NCBI GenBank assembly: GCA_964578885.1
Contig: CAZOEO010000001.1
Coordinates: 1 to 64,000 of the forward strand
Length of the DNA stretch: 64,000 nt
Reading direction: 5' to 3'
Source: CAZRHR01 sp964578885
GTDB taxonomy: Bacteria > Bacteroidota > Bacteroidia > CAIKAF01
Positions 53,138 to 62,304 of the stretch are shown here, one piece after another. The translations under genes and the position numbers were made by a program. Position 1 is the first letter of the stretch. Each line of letters begins with the position of its first letter. Below the pieces are notes generated by a model. It did not search any database, was not told the DNA's origin, and saw nothing but the letters and a program-made list of their open reading frames with translations.

Positions 53138-56100
53138 CCGCCCAGGTGAATGACTGGGCCTGTTTCTGTCTTTCTGCCATCATATGTAATGGACAATTGC
53201 AGGTTCTGGCCTAAGCTGCGTTGGATGACGGCACCCCAGGTGACATTATGGCCCTGACCTAAAGACTCCAACATTTCAAAAGCCACGGGCGTTGAGGTTC
53301 CTCCACCATTGAATGACGCAAATACATAATCTGCACGTACCTCTACACTTCCTTTTCCCGGATCATTCCATTTCCATTCCAAGCCGGGACGATGCATCAC
53401 GGACGTTTCACCCGCCATTACCGTTTGACCGCCCGACTGAAAAGAGCGGTTGAATTTCCAACTCCCTTTATATCCGGCCGTAATCCGAAAACGGGTATTC
53501 GGTTGCCAAACCAGCTTTGGATGTATTTCCCAAATCTCCAGATTGAATTCCCGGCTGCGCAACAATTCGGCCCGCGACGACCGGCCGCCATATCGCAATT
53601 CGTTTTGCCAACTCCATACATCTGCCAACTGAAGGCGCGAACGTAGCAGGTGAAAAGAAGAAGACCTGGATTCCGCCCCTCCGGCAATGAGACTCGTGTT
53701 GTCCAGGGCCTGGAAGGAGTATTCTATCCCGATTTTTCCCCCGAAACGATTGAAATACACAGATTGCCGAAATTGCAGATTTTGTGCCACCAATCCCGTG
53801 TCGTTTCCCTGACCGGGTAATGGAGAAAACGATGCCGCAGCATCTTGCGTCCTCCGGTCCGAACGCCAACTGGTTTGCATGCTCCACTTATACACAAAAC
53901 GCTTCCATCCGCGCTCAGATTGCTTCCAACTTCCGGGCGCTCGCCATTGTATGTTGGCCGTAAGTCGGTTAAAATAGGTTTTTACATAATCGTTTCCCGG
54001 AATAAAGACCTTGATATAAGTGTTTCCATCGGAACCAATCATGCTGCCGGAACGCAACTCAAACTCGTCGCGCTCCTTCAGGCTATTCCCATTATAATCG
54101 ACCCAAATAAAATCTCCCAGCCCATTCAACGCCGGAATAAACTGGTATACCCTGCGATTTTCTAATCCGGCGCCGGTTTCATAAAACACATCGAACGTGA
54201 GGGTCTGTTTGAAAAATTTTCCACTGTAATCGGTTCTGGTCAACAGGGTTTGTTCCGGCTGAAGACGAGTGAGTCCGGTGTCCGGAATATCCAGCTGACG
54301 ATACGTGATTTGCCAACTCAGCCGCTGGTCTTTTCCAGGCTGAATCCGCCCTTGAAAACCGGCATGGTGCGCCAATGCCCCCGTACGCAACTGCAATGAA
54401 TCGGCCATGCGATCCCAACGAAACATATAAAACAATCGCCACTGCCGTTTGGTGCTGTCGGCCAATCCTAAACTGGTTTCATACTCATGAAAGGCATAAG
54501 CAGAACGCAGTATTCTTCCCGTATTTCGCTGGTCTTGCGTATTGATTTCATCGTTGGCTTTCAATTCCCATTGCCAGTTTCTTAATTTTTTGGACAAACT
54601 GAGCCGATGTCGCAAAAATAAGGTGTTTCTTGCGGTGTCTTCGGTTTGGGTAAGACTGGCTTGTTGGTCTAGCGCCCAACCACGGCTTTTCCACCGAAAA
54701 TGAACGGCGTGCCGATGGCCTGCAAATAACCGGCCCTTCCAGTATTGCTCTAATTGATAACTCAATTTTCCCCAACGCTGCTGCTGAAGTTCTGTGGAAA
54801 ATCCTGCAATATAATCGGTCCCAGTTAGTTGGGCGTTCAGCACTTCATTCGGATTGTTCCGGTTCACTTGATTCCAGTCGCGGTCAAATTCTACACTTCT
54901 AAATCGGATAAAAGACTGAAAATTCCGTCCCACTTGCTCGTAACGCAGAGAAGAAATCAGCAAAAGGGTGTCTTTATCCCGCTTACGAAGCGGCCTGCGA
55001 TCCGTGAGTTTGGCCATGAATCCATAATCCTGATTGTCTGCTCCATCCAAAGAGGAAAATCGATTTCGGTCCAGGTGCGACAGCGCGCCTTCAACATCAA
55101 ATTGCATGGTTTTGGTGAGTCGTCCGCCACTTCCGAGCGTTAGCATATGCTGCGACTGCGGCGGTACCAGCCGGAGAATGGGCGCATAATCACCGGACGA
55201 CTGCCCGTTGGGCTGCGGCGGCACCCACCGGTAAACACGTCCGTTGGCCGCATTGGCATCGGTCACATAATCGCCATTCCCTTGTCCTACAAAGGTAAAT
55301 CGCACCCGCCAAACAGCCAGATTCGGCGCCGTACTATACACAAACACCGGAACCACCTGACCTTGAACCAAAGTGTCTGTTTTGCGGTAACGCACTTCTT
55401 CCGTGCTATAACCCACCAGCTCTGCACCGGAAGTCGCCGCCAGCTGCACCTGGTCTCCTGCGGCCGCCAAAATAACCCGATCCGAATCGCTCAATGTCTG
55501 AAATATAGGCGTGTTCTGGTCGTCGAACTCCGTGAAAAAATTCATCCGCACATGCACCTTACCGATATCCCAACGATTTCCTGTAAACAACATCCAACGC
55601 TGATAATTCCGGTCTGAATACTCAAATTCCACCACAATTCTGCTGTCTTTCGTAATCATCCGCCGCGTAGTAAACGTGATTTCCGATGTATTATAATCGA
55701 TAACATAATCGTGTTCCAGACCCCGTTTGAGTTTTACGCCGTCTATGTACACCGCTTCTGAACCGGATAAGATGAGAATGAACGATTCATTTTGTAAACC
55801 GGTTAGCCTGTAAGGCCCCTGATTGCCTTCCATGCCATTAAATTCCTGTCGTTTAAATTTTCCCCGTGCCACGGCGCCCGCATTGCGTGTGGTCCATTTT
55901 CCCTTCGGCAATCCCTTTAGCAGCAAGCCGTTGTCCACAGAAGTTTCCAACATCAATCCCTGCGCCCGCTTATTGATGGACAGGAAATATCCGTCCGGCT
56001 TTTGGAGTTGATAATCTCCTGCCGTAAGCTGGGTAGCGCCTTTGCGCAACGTCACATACACTTTGTCAAAGTCCTGAAGCTGCAAGGTGTTCCCATCTGG

Positions 56101-56688
56101 CTGCACCGGAATATTTTCATCTGTAATGGCCGCCGAAATGGTGATGCCCTCTCCAATGTCACCGGAAAGCTGAAGATTAAAGGCCGATTGAAAGGTGGCA
56201 TCTCTGGCATTTCCAAATGCAATGCCGCGGGTTAGTGAACCGCTGCGCTGCAAGGTATTGCGGTCGCCCAACCAGGGTTCTGCCACGGGCGCAGGTGCCA
56301 CTTCCATCAAACGTCGCTCCTTTTCCCAGGTGGGAAGCGTGTCTTTTTCCTGTAAAAATCGCCAGACTGTATCCCTTACCGCTTCGTTTAAATTGAATGG
56401 ATAAGGCATATAGCGCACAATCACAGAGTCTTCCGGTTTTTTTTGAAAAATAATCCATCCTTTTTCAGAAACCAAACGATAGTCCGTGGCGGGCAGATTC
56501 AGCACCGTAGTACGCGATGCCACCACGGGCGCATGAGGCAGCCGCAGCGTATCTGCCGGCGGCATACGCACCAACTGGAAGCGCTCAGAAGGCGTTTGCG
56601 CCCGGGCCGCTACCAGCAAAATACACCAAAACCACCACCAAAGGGAACGTTTCACTTCCTCAAAATTAAACCTATTCCCAAAGGCCAC
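53113..56688 (-). CDS. Large outer-membrane barrel protein, SprA-like N-terminal pattern
   Basis: 1191 residues. Signal peptide about 12-31 (ending A-R-A-Q). The region around 145-260 has GSLTRGIAFGNARDATFQSAFNLQLSGDIGEGI ... DFDKVYVTLRKGATQLTAGDYQL, which is very like repeated segments in the T9SS translocon SprA/Sov, but the protein is only half as long. The remainder is a long series of aromatic-alternating strands expected for a big barrel, ending with an aromatic residue (L-R-A-F-F). It belongs to a family of conserved but uncharacterised Bacteroidota proteins. A secretion or export channel is an inference from resemblance only. Confidence 0.72.
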   Translation of the reverse strand: MAFGNRFNFEEVKRSLWWWFWCILLVAARAQTPSERFQLVRMPPADTLRLPHAPVVASRTTVLNLPATDYRLVSEKGWIIFQKKPEDSVIVRYMPYPFNLNEAVRDTVWRFLQEKDTLPTWEKERRLMEVAPAPVAEPWLGDRNTLQRSGSLTRGIAFGNARDATFQSAFNLQLSGDIGEGITISAAITDENIPVQPDGNTLQLQDFDKVYVTLRKGATQLTAGDYQLQKPDGYFLSINKRAQGLMLETSVDNGLLLKGLPKGKWTTRNAGAVARGKFKRQEFNGMEGNQGPYRLTGLQNESFILILSGSEAVYIDGVKLKRGLEHDYVIDYNTSEITFTTRRMITKDSRIVVEFEYSDRNYQRWMLFTGNRWDIGKVHVRMNFFTEFDDQNTPIFQTLSDSDRVILAAAGDQVQLAATSGAELVGYSTEEVRYRKTDTLVQGQVVPVFVYSTAPNLAVWRVRFTFVGQGNGDYVTDANAANGRVYRWVPPQPNGQSSGDYAPILRLVPPQSQHMLTLGSGGRLTKTMQFDVEGALSHLDRNRFSSLDGADNQDYGFMAKLTDRRPLRKRDKDTLLLISSLRYEQVGRNFQSFIRFRSVEFDRDWNQVNRNNPNEVLNAQLTGTDYIAGFSTELQQQRWGKLSYQLEQYWKGRLFAGHRHAVHFRWKSRGWALDQQASLTQTEDTARNTLFLRHRLSLSKKLRNWQWELKANDEINTQDQRNTGRILRSAYAFHEYETSLGLADSTKRQWRLFYMFRWDRMADSLQLRTGALAHHAGFQGRIQPGKDQRLSWQITYRQLDIPDTGLTRLQPEQTLLTRTDYSGKFFKQTLTFDVFYETGAGLENRRVYQFIPALNGLGDFIWVDYNGNSLKERDEFELRSGSMIGSDGNTYIKVFIPGNDYVKTYFNRLTANIQWRAPGSWKQSERGWKRFVYKWSMQTSWRSDRRTQDAAASFSPLPGQGNDTGLVAQNLQFRQSVYFNRFGGKIGIEYSFQALDNTSLIAGGAESRSSSFHLLRSRLQLADVWSWQNELRYGGRSSRAELLRSREFNLEIWEIHPKLVWQPNTRFRITAGYKGSWKFNRSFQSGGQTVMAGETSVMHRPGLEWKWNDPGKGSVEVRADYVFASFNGGGTSTPVAFEMLESLGQGHNVTWGAVIQRSLGQNLQLSITYDGRKTETGPVIHLGGAQLRAFF

Positions 56689-56743
56689 AAGCCCGTTTTC
56701 TTAGAAAACGATGCGACTTTTTTCTACGTTTTACACTTTTTTT

Positions 56744-56900
56744 GGGCACCTGCCGCCTTTTTCCCATCCATATCCCGGCCGGTGGTGCTTGTAAACCCTG
56801 TAAGTCCACCGATTCAAGTGAAAAGGCGGCACCGGGTGTTCCGCTTTAGTCCTCGCTGCACTGCGGGCTACCACTTCACCCCCTGGCGCAAACTCCCGAC
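56744..56900 (+). repeat. Dispersed intergenic repeat element, copy B
   Basis: Contains GCGGCACCGGGTG (56826-56838) and, 22 bases on, AGTCCTCGCTGC (56848-56859), a CGGGCT block and CCCCCTG-x-CGCAAAC, as in copy A at 38461-38610 on the opposite strand. It fills the spacer between the barrel gene and the epimerase gene (both minus strand). Confidence 0.75.
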
Positions 56901-56903
56901 CTT

Positions 56904-57956
56904 TTACACTTTCGACAACTTCGGTGCTTTGTCCCGATGACTCAAAAAATCTTGCGCCGTTTCGGCAATCACCTCATCGATGGGCGTAAACCGAAAATCG
57001 GGGAGCGTCTCAAGAAGTTTTTCCGAATAATATCGATGAGTTAAGCCAGCATTTCTGGCCGTTTCTTCCGTGAAAGGCATAGGCTGTCCGGTCAGTTGGC
57101 CCCAACGTTCTACCCACCATGCGGCCATGGACAGGGATTTGGCGCTGATTTCCCGTGAAGTTACCGACACTCCAAGGGCTTTCCCGATGGTTTGAAAGAC
57201 AGAAGCCCAGCTGCGGTTTTCCCCGTTTAAAATGAATCTTTCTCCAAAATGCCGGCCCTGAAAGAGTTTTACCATGGCGCGCGCGCAATCCTGCACCCCA
57301 ACAAATCCGGTGGATCCGGGGGGTAAAAACGGAAGTCCTTTGGCGGTTTGGGAAAACAATTTGCCCGTGCCCTGCTGATAATCTCCGGGTCCCAGGATTA
57401 CGGCAGGATTCACCACCAATACCCTGAGTCCTTCTTCTGCACCACGCCATACTTCCATTTCACCTTCATATTTGGTGTGGGCGTAGTGGCTATTTACTTT
57501 ATCTCGCTTCCAGAGTCGATCTTCCCGGATGTCTTCCGGCAATGCGCCCCGGCCCAGTGCGGCGATACTACTCACATAAACAAAGTCCGGACATCCGGCC
57601 AACAAAGCTTCATTCACCAATCTGGCGGTATCCTGAATATTTCGTTCACGCAAAGTCTGCTGGTCTTTTTTTTGAAAAGAAACCATCCCTGCGACATGAA
57701 AAATCGCCTGGACGTCCTTAACCGCTTCTTCTACGGCAAAAAGATCACCTAAATCGGTTTCAATCCATTGGATTTGATGCCATAGTGCTTCCGCTTTTTC
57801 TCCGTGCCGAAGTTGAAAGATATGACGAGCCAGTGCAAACGAGGATTGGATTCTATGGGTGGCAGTTATGGAATATCCGTTTCCGGCAAGCTCAGCCAGT
57901 AGCCATGCGCCTAGAAACCCGGTTCCGCCGGTCACTAAAATCCGCTGTTGCTCCAT
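56904..57956 (-). CDS. NAD(P)-dependent epimerase/dehydratase (extended SDR)
   Basis: 350 residues. Rossmann dinucleotide motif TGGTGFLG at residues about 9-16, conserved FHVAGMVSF, the catalytic Ser in YVSSIAALG and the Tyr-x-x-x-Lys pair in SHYAHTKYEGE near residues 157-167, then VVNPAVILGPGDY. The overall length and motifs put it near dihydroflavonol-reductase-like and sugar epimerase members; the substrate is not certain. It is 8 bases downstream of the small barrel gene, so the two are likely cotranscribed. Confidence 0.88.
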   Translation of the reverse strand: MEQQRILVTGGTGFLGAWLLAELAGNGYSITATHRIQSSFALARHIFQLRHGEKAEALWHQIQWIETDLGDLFAVEEAVKDVQAIFHVAGMVSFQKKDQQTLRERNIQDTARLVNEALLAGCPDFVYVSSIAALGRGALPEDIREDRLWKRDKVNSHYAHTKYEGEMEVWRGAEEGLRVLVVNPAVILGPGDYQQGTGKLFSQTAKGLPFLPPGSTGFVGVQDCARAMVKLFQGRHFGERFILNGENRSWASVFQTIGKALGVSVTSREISAKSLSMAAWWVERWGQLTGQPMPFTEETARNAGLTHRYYSEKLLETLPDFRFTPIDEVIAETAQDFLSHRDKAPKLSKV

Positions 57957-57964
57957 TCTTTGGT

Positions 57965-58774
57965 TTAGAAAGGAAGGAAAGTGAGTCCAATGCTGATGGG
58001 CGTAATGCCATCTAAGCCACGACCCGCTTCAAAGAAAGGTTGTATAGAGTATTGGAAAGTGGCAGCCACCCGGCCATATCCAATTCTGCCATAAACGCCA
58101 TAGCGAAAACGGTTGATGCCGGGTAGTCCGAAGGTTTTCATGGTAATTTCTTCACTCAGTTGTGACGCATCTCCATTGGCATCGAACAGATAGTTTGGTC
58201 CAACGTATTTGTCTTTAGAATGAATCACATAACCAATTTTGAAACCGGCAGCGATTTTAAAGGTGTTTCTTTTGTTGGGTTTTACCCGAAAACGGACTTC
58301 TAATGGCAATTCCAACATGGTGGTGCCTAGTTTATATCGATCCCATCCGCGGTTGGCGGTATCAGGATTAATGGTTTGTCGGATCGATTGGAAATAAACG
58401 GAGTCCGAATTGTTGTCCTTTCTCAGGAAACCATTGGTGAAAATATTTTCGGTGCTCAGTCCCAAACCAATGCCAAGGCTAAAATTGGAACGCCCTAGCG
58501 GAAAATCACCCATCACGGCCACATCAAATCCTCTGGAAAATGGACTTACTTCCACGGAGCCGGGTTGATTCATCCAGCCGTTCCAGTTGAAATTCATGAT
58601 GAGCAAATCCTGCTTTACCGGCTTCGGTCTTTTTTTACCGGGATCCGTTGGGCTGGTGGTAGCCGGTGCTTCCGGTTTTCTGCGCAACAATTCCGGTAAA
58701 GGATTCTGTGCGGAGAGGAACGGAATGGATACCATCCCTGCGGTAGCCAAAAGAAGGTGTTTGAGGCGCATCAT
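57965..58774 (-). CDS. Outer-membrane beta-barrel protein of unknown function
   Basis: 269 residues from the ATG at 58774 (M-M-R-L-K-H). Signal peptide ends F-L-S-A-Q near residue 22. A Pro/Lys-rich linker (about 30-50) precedes a barrel of about eight to ten strands with the pattern of OmpA/PorT-type small barrels (MLELPLEVRFRVKP, FKIAAGFKIGYVIHSK, RIGYGRVAATFQYSI, ISIGLTFLPF). A TATTTTTG box at 58809-58802 is its likely promoter. It precedes the epimerase gene with an 8-base gap. Confidence 0.82.
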   Translation of the reverse strand: MMRLKHLLLATAGMVSIPFLSAQNPLPELLRRKPEAPATTSPTDPGKKRPKPVKQDLLIMNFNWNGWMNQPGSVEVSPFSRGFDVAVMGDFPLGRSNFSLGIGLGLSTENIFTNGFLRKDNNSDSVYFQSIRQTINPDTANRGWDRYKLGTTMLELPLEVRFRVKPNKRNTFKIAAGFKIGYVIHSKDKYVGPNYLFDANGDASQLSEEITMKTFGLPGINRFRYGVYGRIGYGRVAATFQYSIQPFFEAGRGLDGITPISIGLTFLPF

Positions 58775-59158
58775 GTTGATTTTTTTAGTCCCTAGATGTA
58801 GCAAAAATAACGCCAATAATTGGGTTTTTGAGATAGACTTGGCTGTTTCCGGTTTTTCTTTCACGTTTTCTTTCCTCCAATTTTTCAAAAGATGGGATGC
58901 ATCTCATGATTTTTTAAAAAATTCAATTAAATTTACAAAATGAAACAAAATGAAGCACTATGACAATAAGTTTTGCCTTTTTAAAAATCTACATTCTGGC
59001 TTGGAATGCGTATTACCTCAAAGGTATTTGAAGAAGAAAAAGCCTGTTTTATTGAGGTATTCCTTCTGATTTTTAACGAATGAGTACACGGATATGATTC
59101 AGGTTTTGACCGCTGTATTTATTGTCATTTTGTTTGTTTTTTTAATCAACCCCATCAT
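58775..59158. other. AT-rich divergent spacer
   Basis: A 384-base spacer between two divergent genes. It contains the TATTTTTG box (58809-58802) for the minus-strand barrel gene. Nothing else is recognised; no clear promoter for the plus-strand glycosyltransferase. Confidence 0.5.
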
Positions 59159-60091
59159 ATGTCTATCCCATCCATCGGTATTTTGATTCCTTTTTTTGGA
59201 GATACTCCTCCTTGGTTTCCCCTTTTTTTTGATAGCATCAGGCGCAATCCCACCATTGATTTTATCATTTTTACAGACATGGATACAAGGGGTTATGATG
59301 CGTCCAATGTGCATTTTCATCCCATGTGTTTCGATGAATACAAGCACATGGTTCGTCAGCGAACCGGATTGCGTTTCGATCCCAATAATCCTTATAAGTT
59401 ATGCGATTTAAAAGCATTATTGGGTTGGGTTCATTATCCTGAAATAAAGTCATACGACTTTTATGGTTTTTCCGATGTGGATCTTGTTTTCGGAGATATT
59501 CGCAGCTTTTATACCGAAGATTTGCTTCGGAAATTCGATGTTTTCTCTACACATGCTCATATTTTGAGTGGTCATTTGGCCTTATTTCGAAATACCAGGG
59601 TAAATCGTTTTATGTTTCAGCACATAGGAGGTTGGGAAGAGAAGTTGCTCGCGCAAGACCATTTTGGCATTGATGAAATGTTGCTGGTGGCATTTCTGAA
59701 ATGGTCTAAGGTGATGTATCCAGGTCTTCCATTTTGGAGGAAATGGCGTTTGAGGTGCGGATTGCCAAGAATGTATTGTGTAGAACAATACACCACGCCC
59801 TTTACGCCCATTCCATGGTTGGATGGAACGACCTGCAGCGACCAGCCGGATACCTGGTTTTACAGAAGCGGGCATATCACCAACTGCCGTGATGGCGACC
59901 GGAAATTCATTTATCTCCATTTTATGAATTTTAAATCATCTCGTTATCGGCATGATGGTTCAACGGCGCCTTGGGAAAATGGCGAGGTTTGTTTAAGTCC
60001 GGGGATTGGCACGCAATTCGATTCCTTTAAAATAGACAAAGATGGGGTGATGCCCATGTCGCATAAATGGTATTTGTCATATGGCCCGTAG
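59159..60091 (+). CDS. DUF6625 family glycosyltransferase-like protein
   Basis: 310 residues, no signal peptide. Begins with a Rossmann-like SIGILIPFFGD strand and has a D-x-D motif in YGFSDVDLVFGDI (about residues 103-115), typical of GT-A fold enzymes. I recognise the layout as the DUF6625 family, often found in surface-polysaccharide clusters. Here it stands between a barrel gene and a secreted protein gene. Sugar donor and acceptor are unknown. The base composition is similar to its neighbours. Confidence 0.75.
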   Translation: MSIPSIGILIPFFGDTPPWFPLFFDSIRRNPTIDFIIFTDMDTRGYDASNVHFHPMCFDEYKHMVRQRTGLRFDPNNPYKLCDLKALLGWVHYPEIKSYDFYGFSDVDLVFGDIRSFYTEDLLRKFDVFSTHAHILSGHLALFRNTRVNRFMFQHIGGWEEKLLAQDHFGIDEMLLVAFLKWSKVMYPGLPFWRKWRLRCGLPRMYCVEQYTTPFTPIPWLDGTTCSDQPDTWFYRSGHITNCRDGDRKFIYLHFMNFKSSRYRHDGSTAPWENGEVCLSPGIGTQFDSFKIDKDGVMPMSHKWYLSYGP

Positions 60092-60130
60092 CAAATTGAG
60101 AAGGAAAGATCAAATATCCTTTCAATGCGC

Positions 60131-60138
60131 TATTTTTA
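60131..60138 (+). promoter_or_regulatory. Promoter -7 box at the start of the secreted protein gene
   Basis: TATTTTTA (7 of 8 to TAnnTTTG) ends 4 nt before the ATG at 60143. One of a set with the same spacing (tatD, dusB, HAD, glycosyltransferase). Confidence 0.4.
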
Positions 60139-60142
60139 GTCC

Positions 60143-61336
60143 ATGCTAAAGTGGATATTATCTATTTCCGTCTTGTCGGCCGGTTGGTTTCAGGTTTCAG
60201 CCCAATCTGGTTGCACGGATCCGCAGGCCCTCAACTTTGATGCCCAGGCACAGATCAATGACGGTTCCTGCACCTATCCGGAAACGTCCCTTTCTCCCGT
60301 TCTTTTAACCAATTTATCTGCGGCCGTTCAGGAAACCTCCGGTTTGTTTTTTGCCTGCGGAGGGCTTTGGACGCATAACGATTCCGGTGGCGAATCCAAA
60401 CTTTTCGCCATTGATACCGCCAATGGTTCCGTGCTTCGGGAAGTGGTGGTGCGTTCGCCCGCCGTCGATTGGGAAGATGTCACGACCTCTTCCGACCATG
60501 TTTTTGTTGGCGATTTTGGAAATAATGCCGGACAGCGACAAGATCTTGCCATTTATCGACTTTCCATGGCGGACCTCTGTACTCGGGATTCCATTTCGGC
60601 AGACACCCTTCGATTTTTTTATCCGGAACAAACCCAGTTTCAGCCAGATCCGGAACAGCACGACTATGATGCAGAAGCCTTTTGCTGGAAAAATCATCAA
60701 CTGCACATTTTTACCAAACATCGCACCAATGCTTATACGCGCCACTACCGACTTCCGGATGTTCCAGGCATGCATCCCGCCGAATTGGTCGATTCTCTTT
60801 TTGCCGGCGGTCAGATAACAGGTGCTTCTATTTTCGGAGATTCAGTGTTGTCCCTCGTCGGCTATAGTCCTCCGTTTTACACGCCATTTATGGTTCTGGT
60901 TTGGGACATGCCCGGCGATGATTTTGCTTTGGGAAACAAGCGCAGATTTACCCTTGGTTCTGTATTGGAGATGGGTCAATTGGAGGCCGTTGTGTTCCGT
61001 GATGTTGGTCGGGGTTTTTTAAGTTCAGAAGCCGTTTCTCAATTGGGCAAACCTGCTGGATTGTATCATTTCGATGTGAGCGCCTTTCTCCTTCCGCTTA
61101 CCTCTATTCCCATGGAAATGGGGCAGCATATGGACACCGGACAATGGATGATTCGTATTCCGGAACAAGGTTACTGGCAACTGAAGTGGTTTTCTGCTTC
61201 CGGGCAAATGGTGCATAAAGACCGCTTGTATTTTTCTGCGGGCATGCAGCCGCTTTCCGTTCCTTCGGACGGTTCATTTTATGTGTTGGAAATCAGCCGG
61301 GGGAAGTACCGATTAAGAGGTGCAGTTCGTCCCTGA
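60143..61336 (+). CDS. Secreted beta-propeller-like protein with a GCTDP motif
   Basis: 397 residues. Signal peptide 1-20 (ending V-S-A-Q). Residues 22-44 have the short Bacteroidota motif GCTDPQALNFDAQAQINDGSC. The middle (about 55-310) matches a family with ETSGLFF, WTHNDSGGESKLFAID, DWEDVT and VGDFGNNAGQRQDL, which probably folds as a beta-propeller. The last ~75 residues look like a worn type A sorting domain (GYWQLKWFSASGQMVHKDRLYFSAG). Probably exported by T9SS, function unknown. Only 4 bases separate it from the convergent barrel gene. Confidence 0.8.
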   Translation: MLKWILSISVLSAGWFQVSAQSGCTDPQALNFDAQAQINDGSCTYPETSLSPVLLTNLSAAVQETSGLFFACGGLWTHNDSGGESKLFAIDTANGSVLREVVVRSPAVDWEDVTTSSDHVFVGDFGNNAGQRQDLAIYRLSMADLCTRDSISADTLRFFYPEQTQFQPDPEQHDYDAEAFCWKNHQLHIFTKHRTNAYTRHYRLPDVPGMHPAELVDSLFAGGQITGASIFGDSVLSLVGYSPPFYTPFMVLVWDMPGDDFALGNKRRFTLGSVLEMGQLEAVVFRDVGRGFLSSEAVSQLGKPAGLYHFDVSAFLLPLTSIPMEMGQHMDTGQWMIRIPEQGYWQLKWFSASGQMVHKDRLYFSAGMQPLSVPSDGSFYVLEISRGKYRLRGAVRP

Positions 61337-61340
61337 AGGA

Positions 61341-62057
61341 CTATTCGTCGTAAATCCGCCCCCGTGGTTTTTGGGGTTTTGGATTGGAAGGCGGTGCCGT
61401 TTCTGCACGTTCCTTTTTCACCGATGGCCAAATTTGAAAACTCAGACCCGCCGATAGGACGGTATTGAGTTGACCTATGTTGATTTGTCCCCAAATTGGA
61501 TTGATCAGGGTTTGTCCACTGATATTGGGTCGGATGGGAGAGATGGAATTCCGGAATTGGAGATGCAGCGCCCAATTTGGGTGAAAACGATAAGCGGCTC
61601 CGAACAACAATCCTAATTCGTAGGTATTGAAGCCGCGATCTCCCTGAATTTGTCCACCATCCTGAGTAACGGACTGATGCAGTAAAATGCTGTGAGTAAG
61701 TCCGGCATCTATGGTAAAACGATGTTTAGCGTCGATATGCCATCGGAAAACCCAAGGCATTTCCAGATAGTTGAGGTGAATGGAGAATGTATTGAAGTCA
61801 CCGGCGGCAGGGTTTCCATTTCGGGCTGCGCCTTTCATAATGAAGTTCAGGCCGGAAATGGCACTAAATCTTGGATGAAAGCGATGTCCCACATAACCGC
61901 CGGCCACCACGCCCGGTTTGGTCAGAGAGGCAATGCCGGTTCCTGAAATTACAGAAAGCGTGATGCCTGCCTGAGCCCCTGCATACCAGCGTTGCGCATG
62001 GGTTGCAAATGTCAGGACCGACCAAAAATGGAGCACCAGAAAAATCCGGAGAATCAT
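61341..62057 (-). CDS. PorT-like outer-membrane beta-barrel protein
   Basis: 238 residues. Signal peptide 1-22 (ending T-H-A-Q). Barrel of about eight strands: WYAGAQAGITLS, AGGYVGHRFHPRFSAISGLNFIMKGA, LNYLEMPWVFRW, FTIDAGLTHSILL, ELGLLFGAAYRF; typical of the PorT/OmpA-like small barrel group. The C-terminus continues as a ~25-residue Pro/Lys tail. It is 4 bases after the DUF6952 gene and so is the third gene of a thioredoxin-DUF6952-barrel unit. Confidence 0.82.
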   Translation of the reverse strand: MILRIFLVLHFWSVLTFATHAQRWYAGAQAGITLSVISGTGIASLTKPGVVAGGYVGHRFHPRFSAISGLNFIMKGAARNGNPAAGDFNTFSIHLNYLEMPWVFRWHIDAKHRFTIDAGLTHSILLHQSVTQDGGQIQGDRGFNTYELGLLFGAAYRFHPNWALHLQFRNSISPIRPNISGQTLINPIWGQINIGQLNTVLSAGLSFQIWPSVKKERAETAPPSNPKPQKPRGRIYDE

Positions 62058-62061
62058 TCCT

Positions 62062-62301
62062 TTAGCTGATGGACGTTCTCACCCGTTGAGTGTATTGTCT
62101 AAGGGCCTGAGGGAAAGCCATTCCGGATGCCATATGATTTTGAATTTCAATGGCTGCCAATACATGTGTAAGTTGCTCGCCTTCATCGTCGCCTGGGACT
62201 TCGATGGCGGGCGATTGTTCGTTCATCAGGGCCTCTTCGGCTTGTTGGAGTTGAGCCGTGCTAAACGACTCTACCAATTGTTTGATGGCTGGAATTTTCA
62301 T
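62062..62301 (-). CDS. DUF6952 family small protein
   Basis: 79 residues, no signal peptide. I recognise the pattern MKIPAIKQLVESFS ... AEEALMNEQ ... IEVPGDDEGEQLTHVLAAIEI as DUF6952, a short alpha-helical Bacteroidota protein that is almost always encoded next to a thioredoxin. It lies 3 bases after the thioredoxin gene. A thioredoxin client or helper is a guess from synteny. Confidence 0.8.
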   Translation of the reverse strand: MKIPAIKQLVESFSTAQLQQAEEALMNEQSPAIEVPGDDEGEQLTHVLAAIEIQNHMASGMAFPQALRQYTQRVRTSIS

Positions 62302-62304
62302 AGC

